64,000 bases of DNA from VAXT01 sp963774625. GTDB lineage: Bacteria > Actinomycetota > Thermoleophilia > Gaiellales > Gaiellaceae. A program made the translations under genes and the position numbers. Below the pieces are notes generated by a model. The model did no database searches and was not told the origin of the DNA. It saw nothing but the letters and a program-made list of their open reading frames with translations. Shown piece after piece: positions 26,299 through 34,782 of the stretch (within the stretch, counting starts at the first letter, position 1; each line of letters begins with the position of its first letter). The stretch spans positions 1-64,000 of the forward strand of contig CAVZFQ010000015.1 of NCBI GenBank assembly GCA_963774625.1. Reading direction: 5' to 3'.

Positions 26299-27573
26299 AT
26301 GCCGCACCAGGTCGCACTGACGCTCTCCGCCAACGTCCCCACCGAGAAGGTCGAGAGCCTGAGGCAGCTGCTCGAGTCGATGGGCGACGGGGTCGCGAAC
26401 GACTCGGTGATCGACTTCAACAGGTTCGACGGCGTCCACTTCGCACGCTTCGTCCTCCTCGACGAGGCCACCGACCTCGACGGCAAGCCGCTGCCGGCGC
26501 AGCTCCTCTACCTGAGCGACCTCGACATCTCGCGCGAGCGGCATCTCGGCGAGCTCGTCGACCTGGCGGGTGCGGGCATCGACCAGCTCTTCGAGCACTG
26601 CGAGGGCTATCCGGAGCTCCGACGGAGGACGCGCGACGAGCGGCTCGCCTACCTGCAGCTCCACCGGATCCCGGAGCAGGCGTTCTACGTGAACACGATC
26701 GGCCGCTCGCGGCGGCAGATCCGCGAGGAGTCCGAGCTGCGGGACCGGCTCGAGGAGTTCCTCGACGGCGCCGACGGCCTGCGCACGAAGGAGCCGGACG
26801 AGGTCAGGCGCGCGGTGCAGAAGCACGTCGAGTCCGACCGCTCGCTCCGCTGGGCGCTGAAGCCGCCGTCCGGCCTCGACCTAGGCTTCCGGGTGCGCGA
26901 GCTCGTGCATGCGATCGCCATGCCGCTGCTGGTGCTCCTCTTCCTCCCGCTCATCCTCCTCGCTTTGCCCATCTACCTCGTCCTGCTCCGCATCCACGAG
27001 CGCAAGGACGACCCGCCGCACGACAAGCCTCCCGCGGAGCTCGTGCAAGAGCTTGCCGCACTCGAGGACCACCTCGTGCACAACCCGTTCACGGCCATCG
27101 GCTTCGTCAAGCCCGGCCTCTTCCGGCGGCTGACGCTGATCGCCGTGCTGATGGGGATCAACTACGTGACGAGGCACGTGTTCAACCGCGGCAACCTGGC
27201 CGGGGTGAAGACGATTCACTTCGCGCGCTGGATCTTCCTCGACGACAAGCGCCGCGTGATCTTCGCCAGCAACTACGACGGCAGCCTCGAGAGCTACATG
27301 GACGACTTCATCGACAAGATCGCCTGGGGGTTGAACATCGTCTTCAGCAACGGCTTCGGCTATCCGCGGGCGAACTGGCTGATCCGGGACGGCGCCCGCG
27401 ACGAGCTCGCCTTCAAGGACTACCTGCGGCTGCACCAGGTGCCGACGCGGGTCTGGTTCTCCGCTTACGGCCGGCTCTCGTGCGCGAACGCCGGGAACAA
27501 CGAGCGGATTCGCGCCGGGCTCCGCGGCGAGTTGGATGACGCCGCGACCCAGCGCTGGGTGCAGGCATTGTGA
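26299..27573 (+). CDS. Internally duplicated protein with central membrane span
   Basis: This encodes 424 residues. Two related halves flank a hydrophobic helix (IAMPLLVLLFLPLILLALPI) at about 210-235. Matching pieces are HFARFVLLDE and HFARWIFLDD; CEGYP and GFGYP; DERLAYLQLHRIP and ELAFKDYLRLHQVP; YVNTIGRSRRQIREE and WFSAYGRLSCANAGN. Each half could be a ferredoxin-like domain of the kind found in DyP peroxidases. The stop overlaps the GTG start of the DyP gene (GTGA), so it probably works with it. The family is not recognised. It may bring a peroxidase or substrate to the membrane; that is inference. Confidence 0.65.
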   Translation: MPHQVALTLSANVPTEKVESLRQLLESMGDGVANDSVIDFNRFDGVHFARFVLLDEATDLDGKPLPAQLLYLSDLDISRERHLGELVDLAGAGIDQLFEHCEGYPELRRRTRDERLAYLQLHRIPEQAFYVNTIGRSRRQIREESELRDRLEEFLDGADGLRTKEPDEVRRAVQKHVESDRSLRWALKPPSGLDLGFRVRELVHAIAMPLLVLLFLPLILLALPIYLVLLRIHERKDDPPHDKPPAELVQELAALEDHLVHNPFTAIGFVKPGLFRRLTLIAVLMGINYVTRHVFNRGNLAGVKTIHFARWIFLDDKRRVIFASNYDGSLESYMDDFIDKIAWGLNIVFSNGFGYPRANWLIRDGARDELAFKDYLRLHQVPTRVWFSAYGRLSCANAGNNERIRAGLRGELDDAATQRWVQAL

Positions 27574-28922
27574 GCACGACGCCCGAGATGCACGACGTGC
27601 AGGGGCTCGTCGCGCGCGGCTACCCCAAGCTGCTGGCGGCGCGGTTCGTCCTCCTCGGCATCGACGACCCCTCCGCCGGGCAGGGCTGGCTCGGCACGGT
27701 CGCGGCCGCGGTCACCCGCGCGGACGAGCGCCCCCAGGGACGCGCGGTACACGTCGCCCTGACGAGCTCCGGGCTCCAGAAGCTCGGTCTCGACGCGGCT
27801 ACCGTCCACCTGTTCTCGAACGAGTTCGCGGACGGGATGACCGCCCCGCACCGCAGCCGGAATCTCGGCGACGTCGACGTCAACGCGCCGGAGCACTGGG
27901 ACTGGGGCGGCCCGCGCACGCCGGAGGTCGACGCGATGCTCCTCCTCTACGCCGACGACGAGGCGGGCCTGGACGCGCTGGAGTCGGAACACGCGGGCCT
28001 GCGGGTCCTGGCCAGGCTCGGCACCTCCAATCTCGACGAGCGCGAGCCGTTCGGCTTTCATGACGGCGTCTCCCAGCCGCTGATCGAGGGGCTGTCGAAG
28101 AAGGGTCCGCCGGAGACCACGCTTCGCTTCGGAGAGTTCGTGCTCGGCTATCCGAACGAGTACGGCCGTTACACCGACAAGCCACTGCTCGACGCCCGCC
28201 CGGATCTCGCTCGCAACGGCAGCTACCTCGTCTTCCGCCAGCTTCGCCAGGACGTCCGCGCCTTCTGGAGCTTCCTCGACCAGGCCACGAAGAGAGCCGA
28301 CGGCAGCTCCGATCCCGACCGCCGCACCCGGCTGGCGGCGAAGATGGTCGGACGCTGGCCGAGCGGTGCTCCGCTTGCCCTCTCGCCCGACGACGACGAC
28401 CCTCTGCTCGCGCACGCCAACGACTTCGCGTATCACCGGTACGACCGCGACGGCTCGCGCTGCCCGGTCGGCGCGCACATTCGCCGAGCGAACCCGCGCG
28501 ACTCGCTCGACCCAAAGCCCGGGACCGCGAAGTCGTGGGAGATCAACCGTCGCCACCGGATCCTGCGGCGCGGCCGTGAGTACGGATCGGGGGTGACGCC
28601 GGATGAAGCGCTGCGCCGGGACGCCGTTGCCGCCGACGACGAGCACGGGCTGCACTTCATCTGCCTGAACGGAAACATCGCCCGGCAGTTCGAGTTCGTG
28701 AACAACACGTGGCTGAACAGCCCCAAGTTCGCGGGGCTCTACGACGACTCCGATCCCGTCACGGCGCCGTCACAGCCGTATGGCGGGACGTTCACCGTCC
28801 AGTCCGATAGCGTCCGCGAGCGCGTGACCGACGTGCCACGTTTCGTATCAGTCAAGGGCGGTGCCTACTTCTTCCTTCCCGGCATCGCCGCCATGCGCAG
28901 CCTCGCGGGAGTCGACAGGTAG
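27570..28922 (+). CDS. DyP-type peroxidase
   Basis: This encodes 450 residues from GTG 27570. The DyP signature GxxDG appears as GFHDG with Asp165 as proton donor, and the proximal haem His is His303 in CPVGAHIRRANPRDS. Arg in the same element completes the distal-proximal layout. No twin-arginine signal is seen at the N-terminus, so it is probably cytoplasmic or membrane-attached through partners. DyP enzymes reduce hydrogen peroxide or organic hydroperoxides while oxidising bulky substrates. In a cluster with a lipase and a cyclooxygenase-like enzyme, fatty-acid hydroperoxides are likely substrates, but this is inferred. Confidence 0.85.
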   Translation: MSTTPEMHDVQGLVARGYPKLLAARFVLLGIDDPSAGQGWLGTVAAAVTRADERPQGRAVHVALTSSGLQKLGLDAATVHLFSNEFADGMTAPHRSRNLGDVDVNAPEHWDWGGPRTPEVDAMLLLYADDEAGLDALESEHAGLRVLARLGTSNLDEREPFGFHDGVSQPLIEGLSKKGPPETTLRFGEFVLGYPNEYGRYTDKPLLDARPDLARNGSYLVFRQLRQDVRAFWSFLDQATKRADGSSDPDRRTRLAAKMVGRWPSGAPLALSPDDDDPLLAHANDFAYHRYDRDGSRCPVGAHIRRANPRDSLDPKPGTAKSWEINRRHRILRRGREYGSGVTPDEALRRDAVAADDEHGLHFICLNGNIARQFEFVNNTWLNSPKFAGLYDDSDPVTAPSQPYGGTFTVQSDSVRERVTDVPRFVSVKGGAYFFLPGIAAMRSLAGVDR

Positions 28923-28924
28923 CG

Positions 28925-29470
28925 ATGGCACTGGACGCCGACGACCGTCTGCGGCTCGACTACGACCAGACGCAGCAGCTACTGCGCACGCTCACGGACA
29001 TCCGCTTCAAGCTGCTGGCCTTCGTCCCGACGATCGCGGGCGCGTCCGTCGGTTTCTTCGGTACCGCGCGGCCGGCGGCAGAGCTGATGGCGATCGGCGT
29101 GGTCGGCCTCGTCGCCACGCTCGGCATCCTGGTCTACGAGCTGCGGAACTCCCAGACCTACGCGGAAGCGGTGGAGCGCGCCAGACAGCTCGAGCAGAGG
29201 CTCGAGCTCGGCTCCGGCGGTCTGCTGAGCGAACCGCGAGCCGGCAGCGGACACCTCTTCGGCTTCCTGCCGATCGGACGCGAGCTCGGCTTGGCCCTGG
29301 TCTACGGCGCCGCGTTCGCGGGCTGGACCTACCTCGTCGCCTGGGGTTTGCTGGGAGCGCTCGACGTTGCCGGCGCCCGTGGGGCGGGCGTCGTGATCGG
29401 CGCAGCCGTCGGCTTCCTCGTTGTCGTGGAGGTCAGTCGCGTCGGCGGCGAGGAAGGAACGCCGGCCTAA
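28925..29470 (+). CDS. Four-span membrane protein downstream of DyP gene
   Basis: This encodes 181 residues from ATG 28925, two bases after the DyP stop. Hydrophobic segments are FKLLAFVPTIAGASVGFFG, LMAIGVVGLVATLGILVYE, ALVYGAAFAGWTYLVAWGLL and GAGVVIGAAVGFLVVVEV, with a cytosolic acidic/coiled loop (AEAVERARQLEQRLE) in the middle. The layout of two spans, helical loop and two spans resembles small bacterial SLATT-like or channel-type proteins, though no motif fixes it. Same operon as the DyP peroxidase by spacing. Confidence 0.6.
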   Translation: MALDADDRLRLDYDQTQQLLRTLTDIRFKLLAFVPTIAGASVGFFGTARPAAELMAIGVVGLVATLGILVYELRNSQTYAEAVERARQLEQRLELGSGGLLSEPRAGSGHLFGFLPIGRELGLALVYGAAFAGWTYLVAWGLLGALDVAGARGAGVVIGAAVGFLVVVEVSRVGGEEGTPA

Positions 29471-29475
29471 AGCAA

Positions 29476-29586
29476 CTAGTACGTCGTGGGCTTGTTCTTC
29501 TTGCTCTTCTTCTCGGCGCGCTTCTCCTTGAGCGACTTCTGCGCGACCTTCTTCTGCAGTTTCTTCGGCTTCTCTTGACCCTTCAT
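29476..29586 (-). CDS. Very small lysine-rich protein
   Basis: This encodes 36 residues from ATG 29586, extremely basic (MKGQEKPKKLQKK, EKRAEKKSKKNK) with nearly half Lys or Arg. A ribosome-site-like gaggag lies about 8 bases upstream. Such short basic proteins may bind nucleic acid or the ribosome. It lies convergent to the membrane-protein gene with only five bases between stops. The composition could not arise easily by chance in GC-rich DNA, which supports it being real. Confidence 0.55.
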   Translation of the reverse strand: MKGQEKPKKLQKKVAQKSLKEKRAEKKSKKNKPTTY

Positions 29587-29619
29587 GTGTCTCCTCTCAT
29601 CTGCTGCGAGTGGCTGAAG

Positions 29620-30027
29620 TCAAGCGCTCCGGCCGGACGACTGCAAGAGCACGAGCCCGAGAATCGTGCCCGCGGCCACGAGCTGCGCCCACGCCGGGAC
29701 GCCGCCGGCTCGGTGCCAACCCTCGACGCGGTGCGACGGGAACAGCTTTCTTCCTCCTGGCTGCGGGAGGGGCACGACATGCTCGATGTCGGGCGCGGAG
29801 GCAGCCAGAGCCCCGAAGACAGCCGGGCTCGTCGGCCCGTAACGTAGGGCCAGTGCGCAGACTGCGGCCACGCCGCTGCCGATCTCGAACCGTTGCGAGT
29901 TGATGTCGTGATGCGGCATACGATCGCCGAGCGCGTGCAGCACCAGACCGGCCGCGACGGCCTTTGTGCGGGAACCGAGGAGCGCTCCTGCGGCAGCTCC
30001 CGTGGCCACGTGCAGCGTGACGATCAC
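29620..30027 (-). CDS. Membrane protein, possible metal-dependent hydrolase-like (YdjM type)
   Basis: This encodes 135 residues from GTG 30027. Hydrophobic segments are HVATGAAAGALLGS, VAAVCALALRYGP and WAQLVAAGTILGLVLLQSS; His-rich sites are DRMPHHDINS, DIEHVVPLPQ and SHRVEGWH. The order of small-residue helix, HHD and SHR resembles the YdjM/membrane-bound hydrolase group, in which His/Asp bind a metal. I am not certain of this name. It is divergent to the flippase-like gene with 23 bases between starts. Confidence 0.5.
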   Translation of the reverse strand: MIVTLHVATGAAAGALLGSRTKAVAAGLVLHALGDRMPHHDINSQRFEIGSGVAAVCALALRYGPTSPAVFGALAASAPDIEHVVPLPQPGGRKLFPSHRVEGWHRAGGVPAWAQLVAAGTILGLVLLQSSGRSA

Positions 30028-30050
30028 CCCACGAGTGTAGAACTCCGCGG

Positions 30051-31034
30051 ATGAAAGCCCGCGAGGCGTTTCGAGCACTCGGGCGGCGGCGGTGGGTCGT
30101 CGTCGGGCTGCAGCTCGCAGCGGTCGCGGTGCTCCTCGGCGCACTCGGCTACGCGTTCAGGGACGCCTGGGAGGAGGCGAGGCCCCGGCTACGTCACGCC
30201 GACCTGGTCGACCTCAGCATCGCGCTCGCCATCCTCGCTGCCTACTACCTGCTCTTCACGATCGCCTGGCAGCGCATCCTCCGCGCCTGGGGGCTCCGCA
30301 TCCCGTACTTCCTGGCGCTGCAGGCGGAGATGGCATCGATCCTCGCCAAGTACATCCCGGGAGCGGTCTGGGTGCCGGCGGCGCGGGTCGCAGCGCTGCG
30401 GCGTGTCGGCATCCGTGACACGGCCCTGATCCTGGCCTCGGTCGTGCTCGAGGCGGGGCTGTCGGCGGTCGCCGGCGTGCTCATCTTCTTCGCCTCGCTC
30501 GCGGCACTCGGGGTGGAGGACGCGCCCATCGCGCCGCTGGTGGGGTTCACGGTGATCTGCGTGATCGGGCTGCACCCTCGCGTCTTCACTCCGCTCGCGC
30601 GCCGCGTGCTCAGGCCCTTCGGCGGCTCCGACTTCCCGCCTCTGCCCTGGCGCACGCTCCTCGGCGTGACGGCCTTTTATGTAGGCACCTGGCTCGTCGG
30701 CGGCACGGCTGTCTTCTTCCTGCTGCGCTCGGTCGGCGGCGACCCGGATTGGAGCGACATTCCCTACCTGGCCGGGGTTTCCGCGGTCGCGGCGATCGTG
30801 GCCGTGCTCTCGATCATCACGCCGTCCGGGCTCGGAGTGCGGGAGGCCACGACGTACGGCCTCCTGGTCGCGGTCGTGCCGGACGGCGTGGCGCTCGGCG
30901 CGACGATCCTGAACCGGCTGGCGATCACGATCGTGGAGCTGGCCCTGCTCGCCGTCGGCGCCATCGCCTGGCGAAGTGGTGCGGGCCTACGGGGCCCGGA
31001 CTCGCCCGAAATGCAACGCACTTCGGGCGACTAG
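30051..31034 (+). CDS. Flippase-like/lysylphosphatidylglycerol-synthase-type membrane protein
   Basis: This encodes 327 residues with about eight hydrophobic helices (LQLAAVAVLLGALGYAF, SIALAILAAYYLLFTIAWQR, IVAVLSIITPSGLGVREATT). The PSGLGVRE element and the KYIPG loop (ILAKYIPGAVWVPAARV) are typical of the MprF-type N-terminal flippase domain (UPF0104). The proteins move or synthesise modified lipids at the cytoplasmic membrane. No tRNA-dependent aminoacyl transferase domain is present, so this is the flippase half only. It ends 12 bases before a terminator that serves the opposite strand. Confidence 0.75.
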   Translation: MKAREAFRALGRRRWVVVGLQLAAVAVLLGALGYAFRDAWEEARPRLRHADLVDLSIALAILAAYYLLFTIAWQRILRAWGLRIPYFLALQAEMASILAKYIPGAVWVPAARVAALRRVGIRDTALILASVVLEAGLSAVAGVLIFFASLAALGVEDAPIAPLVGFTVICVIGLHPRVFTPLARRVLRPFGGSDFPPLPWRTLLGVTAFYVGTWLVGGTAVFFLLRSVGGDPDWSDIPYLAGVSAVAAIVAVLSIITPSGLGVREATTYGLLVAVVPDGVALGATILNRLAITIVELALLAVGAIAWRSGAGLRGPDSPEMQRTSGD

Positions 31035-31046
31035 GAACAAAAAAAT

Positions 31047-31068
31047 CCGGGCCCCTTGCGGGGCCCGG
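31047..31068 (-). terminator. Rho-independent terminator for minus-strand transcripts
   Basis: A perfect 9-bp stem (CCGGGCCCC / GGGGCCCGG) encloses a 4-base loop. On the minus strand it is followed by a run of seven T before a TTGTTCC tail, so it terminates transcripts coming from the SDR gene at 31292. On the plus strand only short A-rich sequence follows. The 223 bases between it and the SDR stop (31069-31291) hold no gene I can support. A complementary pair (ACCGAGC near 31143, GCTCGGT near 31083, minus-strand sense) could fold into a larger structure, perhaps an RNA from the 3' region. Confidence 0.8.
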
Positions 31069-31291
31069 ACCAAAAACTCACCGAGCCGGTTGCGCTTTCG
31101 TCCACTCAACCGATCAACTTTCGGCTTCCGCCTACGGTCGCTCGGTTCAGTTTCGACCTACTCGCGCTCCGTGCTCGGTGCAAGAGGCAACCTACGAGGT
31201 CTCGGGGCACGAGTCAACAACGAAACTCGCGCTCTTTGCGCACTTCGAAAATCGGCTCCTGAGGAACTTGTCGCAAAGAGCAAAGATCGAC

Positions 31292-32032
31292 TCAGCCGGC
31301 CGGCCGATCGACGACTCGCAAGGCCATCCCGCCGTCGATCAGGATGCTCGTGCCGGTCACGTACCGGGCCGAATCGGACACGACCCAGGCGACGAGCTCG
31401 GCGACTTCCTCTGGCTCGCCGGGGCGGCCCAGCGGTACCTCCGACCCCAGCTCCTGGGCCTCGACGTTGCGCTTCGTCGCGATCACACCGGGCGCAACGG
31501 CGACGACCCGGATCGTCGGCGCCAACTCGATCGCCAGCCCGCGGGTCAGCATGCCGAGGGCGGCTTTTGCGGCCGCATAGATGGCAAAACCAGGCCTCGG
31601 GACGTGCTCGTGGACGCTCGTGACATTGACGATCACGCCGCCCGCCTCTCCCATCGCGCGCGCCGCCTCCTGCGAGGCGAGGAACGCGGCGCGGACGTCG
31701 ACCGCGAACGTGCGGTCGAAGTCCTCAGCAGTGAGCTCGAGCACCGGCTTCGCGGTGGACAGCCCCGCGTTGTTGACGAGAACGTCGAAGCGGCCGAACT
31801 TCTCGGCCACCTGGCGGACGAGCCGTTGCGGCACGTCAGGGTCGGCGAGGTCACCCCAGACCCACTCCGCGGGGCCGGCCTTCAGCGTCTCGTAGGCCTG
31901 GCGGCTCTCGTCGTCGTCCGTGCGCGTGGCGAAGCCGAGCGCGTAGCCCTCCTGCTGTAGCCGTTCGGCGATCGAAAAACCGATGCCCTTGTTGGCGCCC
32001 GTCACGAGCGCGACCGGGCGCGAGTCGGCCAA
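31292..32032 (-). CDS. SDR family oxidoreductase
   Basis: This encodes 246 residues from TTG 32032, four bases after the stop of the small upstream gene. The NAD(P) motif VTGANKGIGFSIAERL, NNAG (VLVNNAGLS) and the YxxxK pair (YAAAKAALGML) with upstream Ser in VTSVHEHVP are complete, so it is a functional classical short-chain dehydrogenase/reductase. The end (TGTSILIDGGMAL) is typical. The substrate is not determined by sequence. The terminator at 31047-31068 lies on its 3' side. Confidence 0.8.
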   Translation of the reverse strand: MADSRPVALVTGANKGIGFSIAERLQQEGYALGFATRTDDDESRQAYETLKAGPAEWVWGDLADPDVPQRLVRQVAEKFGRFDVLVNNAGLSTAKPVLELTAEDFDRTFAVDVRAAFLASQEAARAMGEAGGVIVNVTSVHEHVPRPGFAIYAAAKAALGMLTRGLAIELAPTIRVVAVAPGVIATKRNVEAQELGSEVPLGRPGEPEEVAELVAWVVSDSARYVTGTSILIDGGMALRVVDRPAG

Positions 32033-32036
32033 CGCG

Positions 32037-32246
32037 CTACGCGGGCTCGTCGTCGCGCTTACGGCGCCAGAAGAGCAGTGCGCCGCCAACGGCCAAGAGC
32101 CCGGCAGCGATCGCGCCCTTGTTGGGGCGCATCGAATCGTTCGCGCGCCCCGGCACGGCGGTGCGCGCCTTGACCTTCATCACGTTCTTGCCGACGGTCC
32201 AGGCCGCCCAGCCGAGGAGGGCGTTTCGCTTGTTCAAGATTCCCAT
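32037..32246 (-). CDS. Small membrane-anchored protein
   Basis: This encodes 69 residues from ATG 32246. The N-terminal half is basic (NKRNALLGWAAWTVGKNVMKVKAR). The end is a single hydrophobic span (GAIAAGLLAVGGALLFWRR) with a short acidic tail. It is immediately upstream of the SDR gene and likely co-transcribed. No family is recognised. Confidence 0.5.
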   Translation of the reverse strand: MGILNKRNALLGWAAWTVGKNVMKVKARTAVPGRANDSMRPNKGAIAAGLLAVGGALLFWRRKRDDEPA

Positions 32247-32376
32247 GCTGAGGAGGCTACCCGCCCCGGGGTCGCCCAAACGTATTGAAGGGAGCGCCAC
32301 TCGCGAACGAGCGGCGCTCCCTTCCTGGAGAGAGGAGCCGGGCAACGGAGAAGGGGTTCCCTACCCGGGCCTATGC

Positions 32377-33150
32377 CTAGAAAGATTCCGGGGACGCCGA
32401 AAACTTGCGGCGTTCCTGCGAGGTGTCCTCGTCGGCACCGCCGGTGGTGAAGAACGAGGCCAGCGAGCTCGGCAGCGGGACCATCGCGTAGCGGCGCAGA
32501 GCCGTCCGCTGGCTGTCCTGGCTGCGGGCGAAGTCGGCACAGTCCTCGCATTCGCGCAGATGCTCCCGCAGGGAGGCGCGCTCCGAACGCGGCAAGAGGC
32601 CGTCGAGCTGCCGCGAGACTGCGCGTTCGGCCTCGTGGCACGTGAAAGAGCCCTCGAGCTCCTCGCGGAGGGCACGGCGCGCGCTGAAGACGAGCGTCTC
32701 GACTTCGTTCAGCGAGTGCTCGAGGAACTCTGCGATCTCCTGGTACGACCGCCCTTCCACCTCACGCATGACGAGGGCGGCGCGCTCGTTGAAGTCGAGG
32801 CGCCCGAGGGCGCGACGGATGTCCTGGGCCGTCGGCCCCTCCTCATCGGGGACGGCGACGGCGGCGGCGTCATGGAGCTCGACCTCCTCGAAGCCACCGG
32901 ACGTCCGGCGGAAGCGGCGCCGGCAGACCTCATGGGCGATTCCCATCAGCCACTTGCGTTGCGCCTTGGGGCGCTCGCCGCCCTGGAAGGCGCGATAGGC
33001 GTTCAGAAACGTGGTCTGGGTAACGTCTTCGGCGTCCTGTGGCGTCGGCAGCACGACGAGCGCGTAGCGGTACACGTCGAGGACGTGGCGCTTGTACAGG
33101 CGCTCGAACGCGCGGTCCGCGCGTGGCCGTTGTGAGAGGAGCGCTGTCAT
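32377..33150 (-). CDS. ECF sigma factor with fused zinc anti-sigma domain
   Basis: This encodes 257 residues from ATG 33150. Region 2 is RAFERLYKRHVLDVYRYAL with DAEDVTQTTFLNAYRAF. Region 4 is FNERAALVMREVEGRSYQEI and LNEVETLVFSARRALREEL. After these comes a zinc-binding anti-sigma-type segment (FTCHEAE, LREHLRECEDCADF, HX3CX2C). In usual pairs the zinc domain sits on a separate anti-sigma protein; here it is on the same chain, implying intramolecular control of RNA polymerase binding. No membrane span follows. It is a close paralogue of the next gene and probably arose by tandem duplication, only 47 bases apart. Confidence 0.8.
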   Translation of the reverse strand: MTALLSQRPRADRAFERLYKRHVLDVYRYALVVLPTPQDAEDVTQTTFLNAYRAFQGGERPKAQRKWLMGIAHEVCRRRFRRTSGGFEEVELHDAAAVAVPDEEGPTAQDIRRALGRLDFNERAALVMREVEGRSYQEIAEFLEHSLNEVETLVFSARRALREELEGSFTCHEAERAVSRQLDGLLPRSERASLREHLRECEDCADFARSQDSQRTALRRYAMVPLPSSLASFFTTGGADEDTSQERRKFSASPESF

Positions 33151-33197
33151 TCGCTTGTTTGGACTTCTCGCCGCAGACGACCCCAGTCCTCGGAGCG

Positions 33198-34523
33198 CTA
33201 CGGCCCTGGCGGCGGCGGTGGCGGTGGCGGAAGGGGAGGAATGGGTGGAATGGGTGGGAGCGGTGGAAGCGGCGGAAGCGGCGGCGGCGGAGGAAGTGGA
33301 AGCGGTGGAACGGGTGGGAGCGGTGGAGGCGGTGGGAGCGGCGGCGGCGGAGGAAGTGGAAGCTGAGGCAGAGTGGGGATCTGAATCGGGACGGGATTGA
33401 CGGGGTTCCCTGTCGTGGCCGTGACGGGACCCGTGGGTGTCTGCGCTGCGGCTGCTCCGCCAGAAGACCCCGCCTGGGAGCCTGCGTCCGCAGGTGCGCC
33501 ATCCTGGAGGCGCCTGCGGGACGAGGAATCGGCGAGTCGGGTCTGCCCGCGCTGCTCACCGCTCGCGCTCGTGCGCTCGGCAATCGGATTGGCGGCTGCC
33601 CGCCCACCCGTGAGCGCGGAGACGGACGAGAAGTTGCGTCCGCTCACGAGGACCGGCTGGTTGCTCGCCGCCGTCTTCTTGTCCCCGGCCGCTGCCTTCA
33701 CGACCTCGTGGCCGACTCCGGCCGAGACCACGCCGGCCACCAGCACCGCCGCTGCCTTGACGCCCAGGCCGACGCCGCCGAGGGCAAACGCCCCGCCGGC
33801 GGCGCCGGCGCCCAGGAACGAGCCGAGCGATGCGGGCAATGGTGCGGCGGCAAGACTCTTCAGAGCGGCGCGCTGGGCTCGGCTGCGGCGCTCGAGCGAG
33901 GCGCAGTCTTTGCACTCGCGCAGGTGCGCGCGGAGCCGACCGCGCTCGGAGGAGGCGAGACTGCCTTCGTTCAGCTGCGAGAGCGTGACCTCGGTCTGCT
34001 CGCAGGTGAGGCCACCCTCGAGCTGCTCGCGAAGCGCACGGCGCGCGCGGAACAGGAGCGTCTCGACGGCGGAGATGGACAGTTCGAGGACCTCGCTGAT
34101 CTCGGCGTACGAGCGGCCTTCGAGCTCCCGCATGACGAGCGCGGCGCGCTGGTTGAAGTTGAGGACGCCGAGCGCGTTGCGAATCTCTTCCGCGGTCGGC
34201 ACGTCCTCGTCGAGACTCGGAGCCGCGTGGGTCTCTTCGACGTTGAAGGCGACTTCTTGCGGGCGGCGCTGCGAGTCGCGGAAGCGCTGCCGGCACACGT
34301 TGTGGGCGATCTTGATCAGCCAGTTGTGAGGCAGGTCGGGGCGCTCGCCCCGGGTGAACGCGCGGTAGGCCGAGAGGAAGGTGATCTGGGTGACGTCTTC
34401 CGCGTCGGCCTGGTTGTGCAGTACGGCCAGCGCGTAGCGGTAGACCGCGTGCACGTGCTTCTGGTACAGCCGCTCGAATGCGCGGTCGGCGCGGGACGGT
34501 CGCTGCGCGAGGAGAGGCGTCAC
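33198..34523 (-). CDS. ECF sigma factor fused to zinc domain, membrane span and polyproline tail
   Basis: This encodes 441 residues from GTG 34523. The first ~180 match the ECF sigma architecture (DAEDVTQITFLSAYRAF, FNQRAALVMRELEGRSYAEI). A zinc anti-sigma motif follows (LREHLRE-like LRAHLRECKDCASL). Next is a hydrophobic segment (GVKAAAVLVAGVVSAGVGHEV) at about 240-260, a Ser/Thr-rich stretch and a proline-rich tail of about 80 residues (33200-33370). The sigma domain would thus be membrane-tethered, with a rigid outer arm that could sense the envelope. Release by proteolysis would be needed to reach DNA; that is inference. 259 bases (34524-34782) to the lpdA end hold no clear gene. Confidence 0.75.
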   Translation of the reverse strand: MTPLLAQRPSRADRAFERLYQKHVHAVYRYALAVLHNQADAEDVTQITFLSAYRAFTRGERPDLPHNWLIKIAHNVCRQRFRDSQRRPQEVAFNVEETHAAPSLDEDVPTAEEIRNALGVLNFNQRAALVMRELEGRSYAEISEVLELSISAVETLLFRARRALREQLEGGLTCEQTEVTLSQLNEGSLASSERGRLRAHLRECKDCASLERRSRAQRAALKSLAAAPLPASLGSFLGAGAAGGAFALGGVGLGVKAAAVLVAGVVSAGVGHEVVKAAAGDKKTAASNQPVLVSGRNFSSVSALTGGRAAANPIAERTSASGEQRGQTRLADSSSRRRLQDGAPADAGSQAGSSGGAAAAQTPTGPVTATTGNPVNPVPIQIPTLPQLPLPPPPPLPPPPPLPPVPPLPLPPPPPLPPLPPLPPIPPIPPLPPPPPPPPGP

Positions 34524-34782
34524 GTCCCGGTGGATGCCGTTTCTGGGCAGAACTTGCGGTGTGTGCGCATGGTCACGTAGGTAGAACGGTCGGGCGGTAC
34601 CGCTGGATACCGGCCGTTAGTCGTAGTGTGCCGCGGTTTTGCGGGTTTTGGTGGTCTTTTTGTGCTGTGCGGCGCGACTTTCCTGGGTACGCTCACCGTG
34701 GGTGGCGGGTGGCCCGCCTCCCCACCCAGGGTGGGGGTGACGGCCTTGGCTACCCCGCTACGCGTGCTGCTCTGCGGGGTGC

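Noticed and set aside
31069..31291. tRNA or known structured RNA
   Set aside because: No T-loop-like GGTTCGAATCC or cloverleaf can be drawn.
33039..34580. 513-residue plus-strand frame over the sigma genes
   Set aside because: GC-rich antisense frame; composition is poor and the minus-strand sigma motifs are clear.
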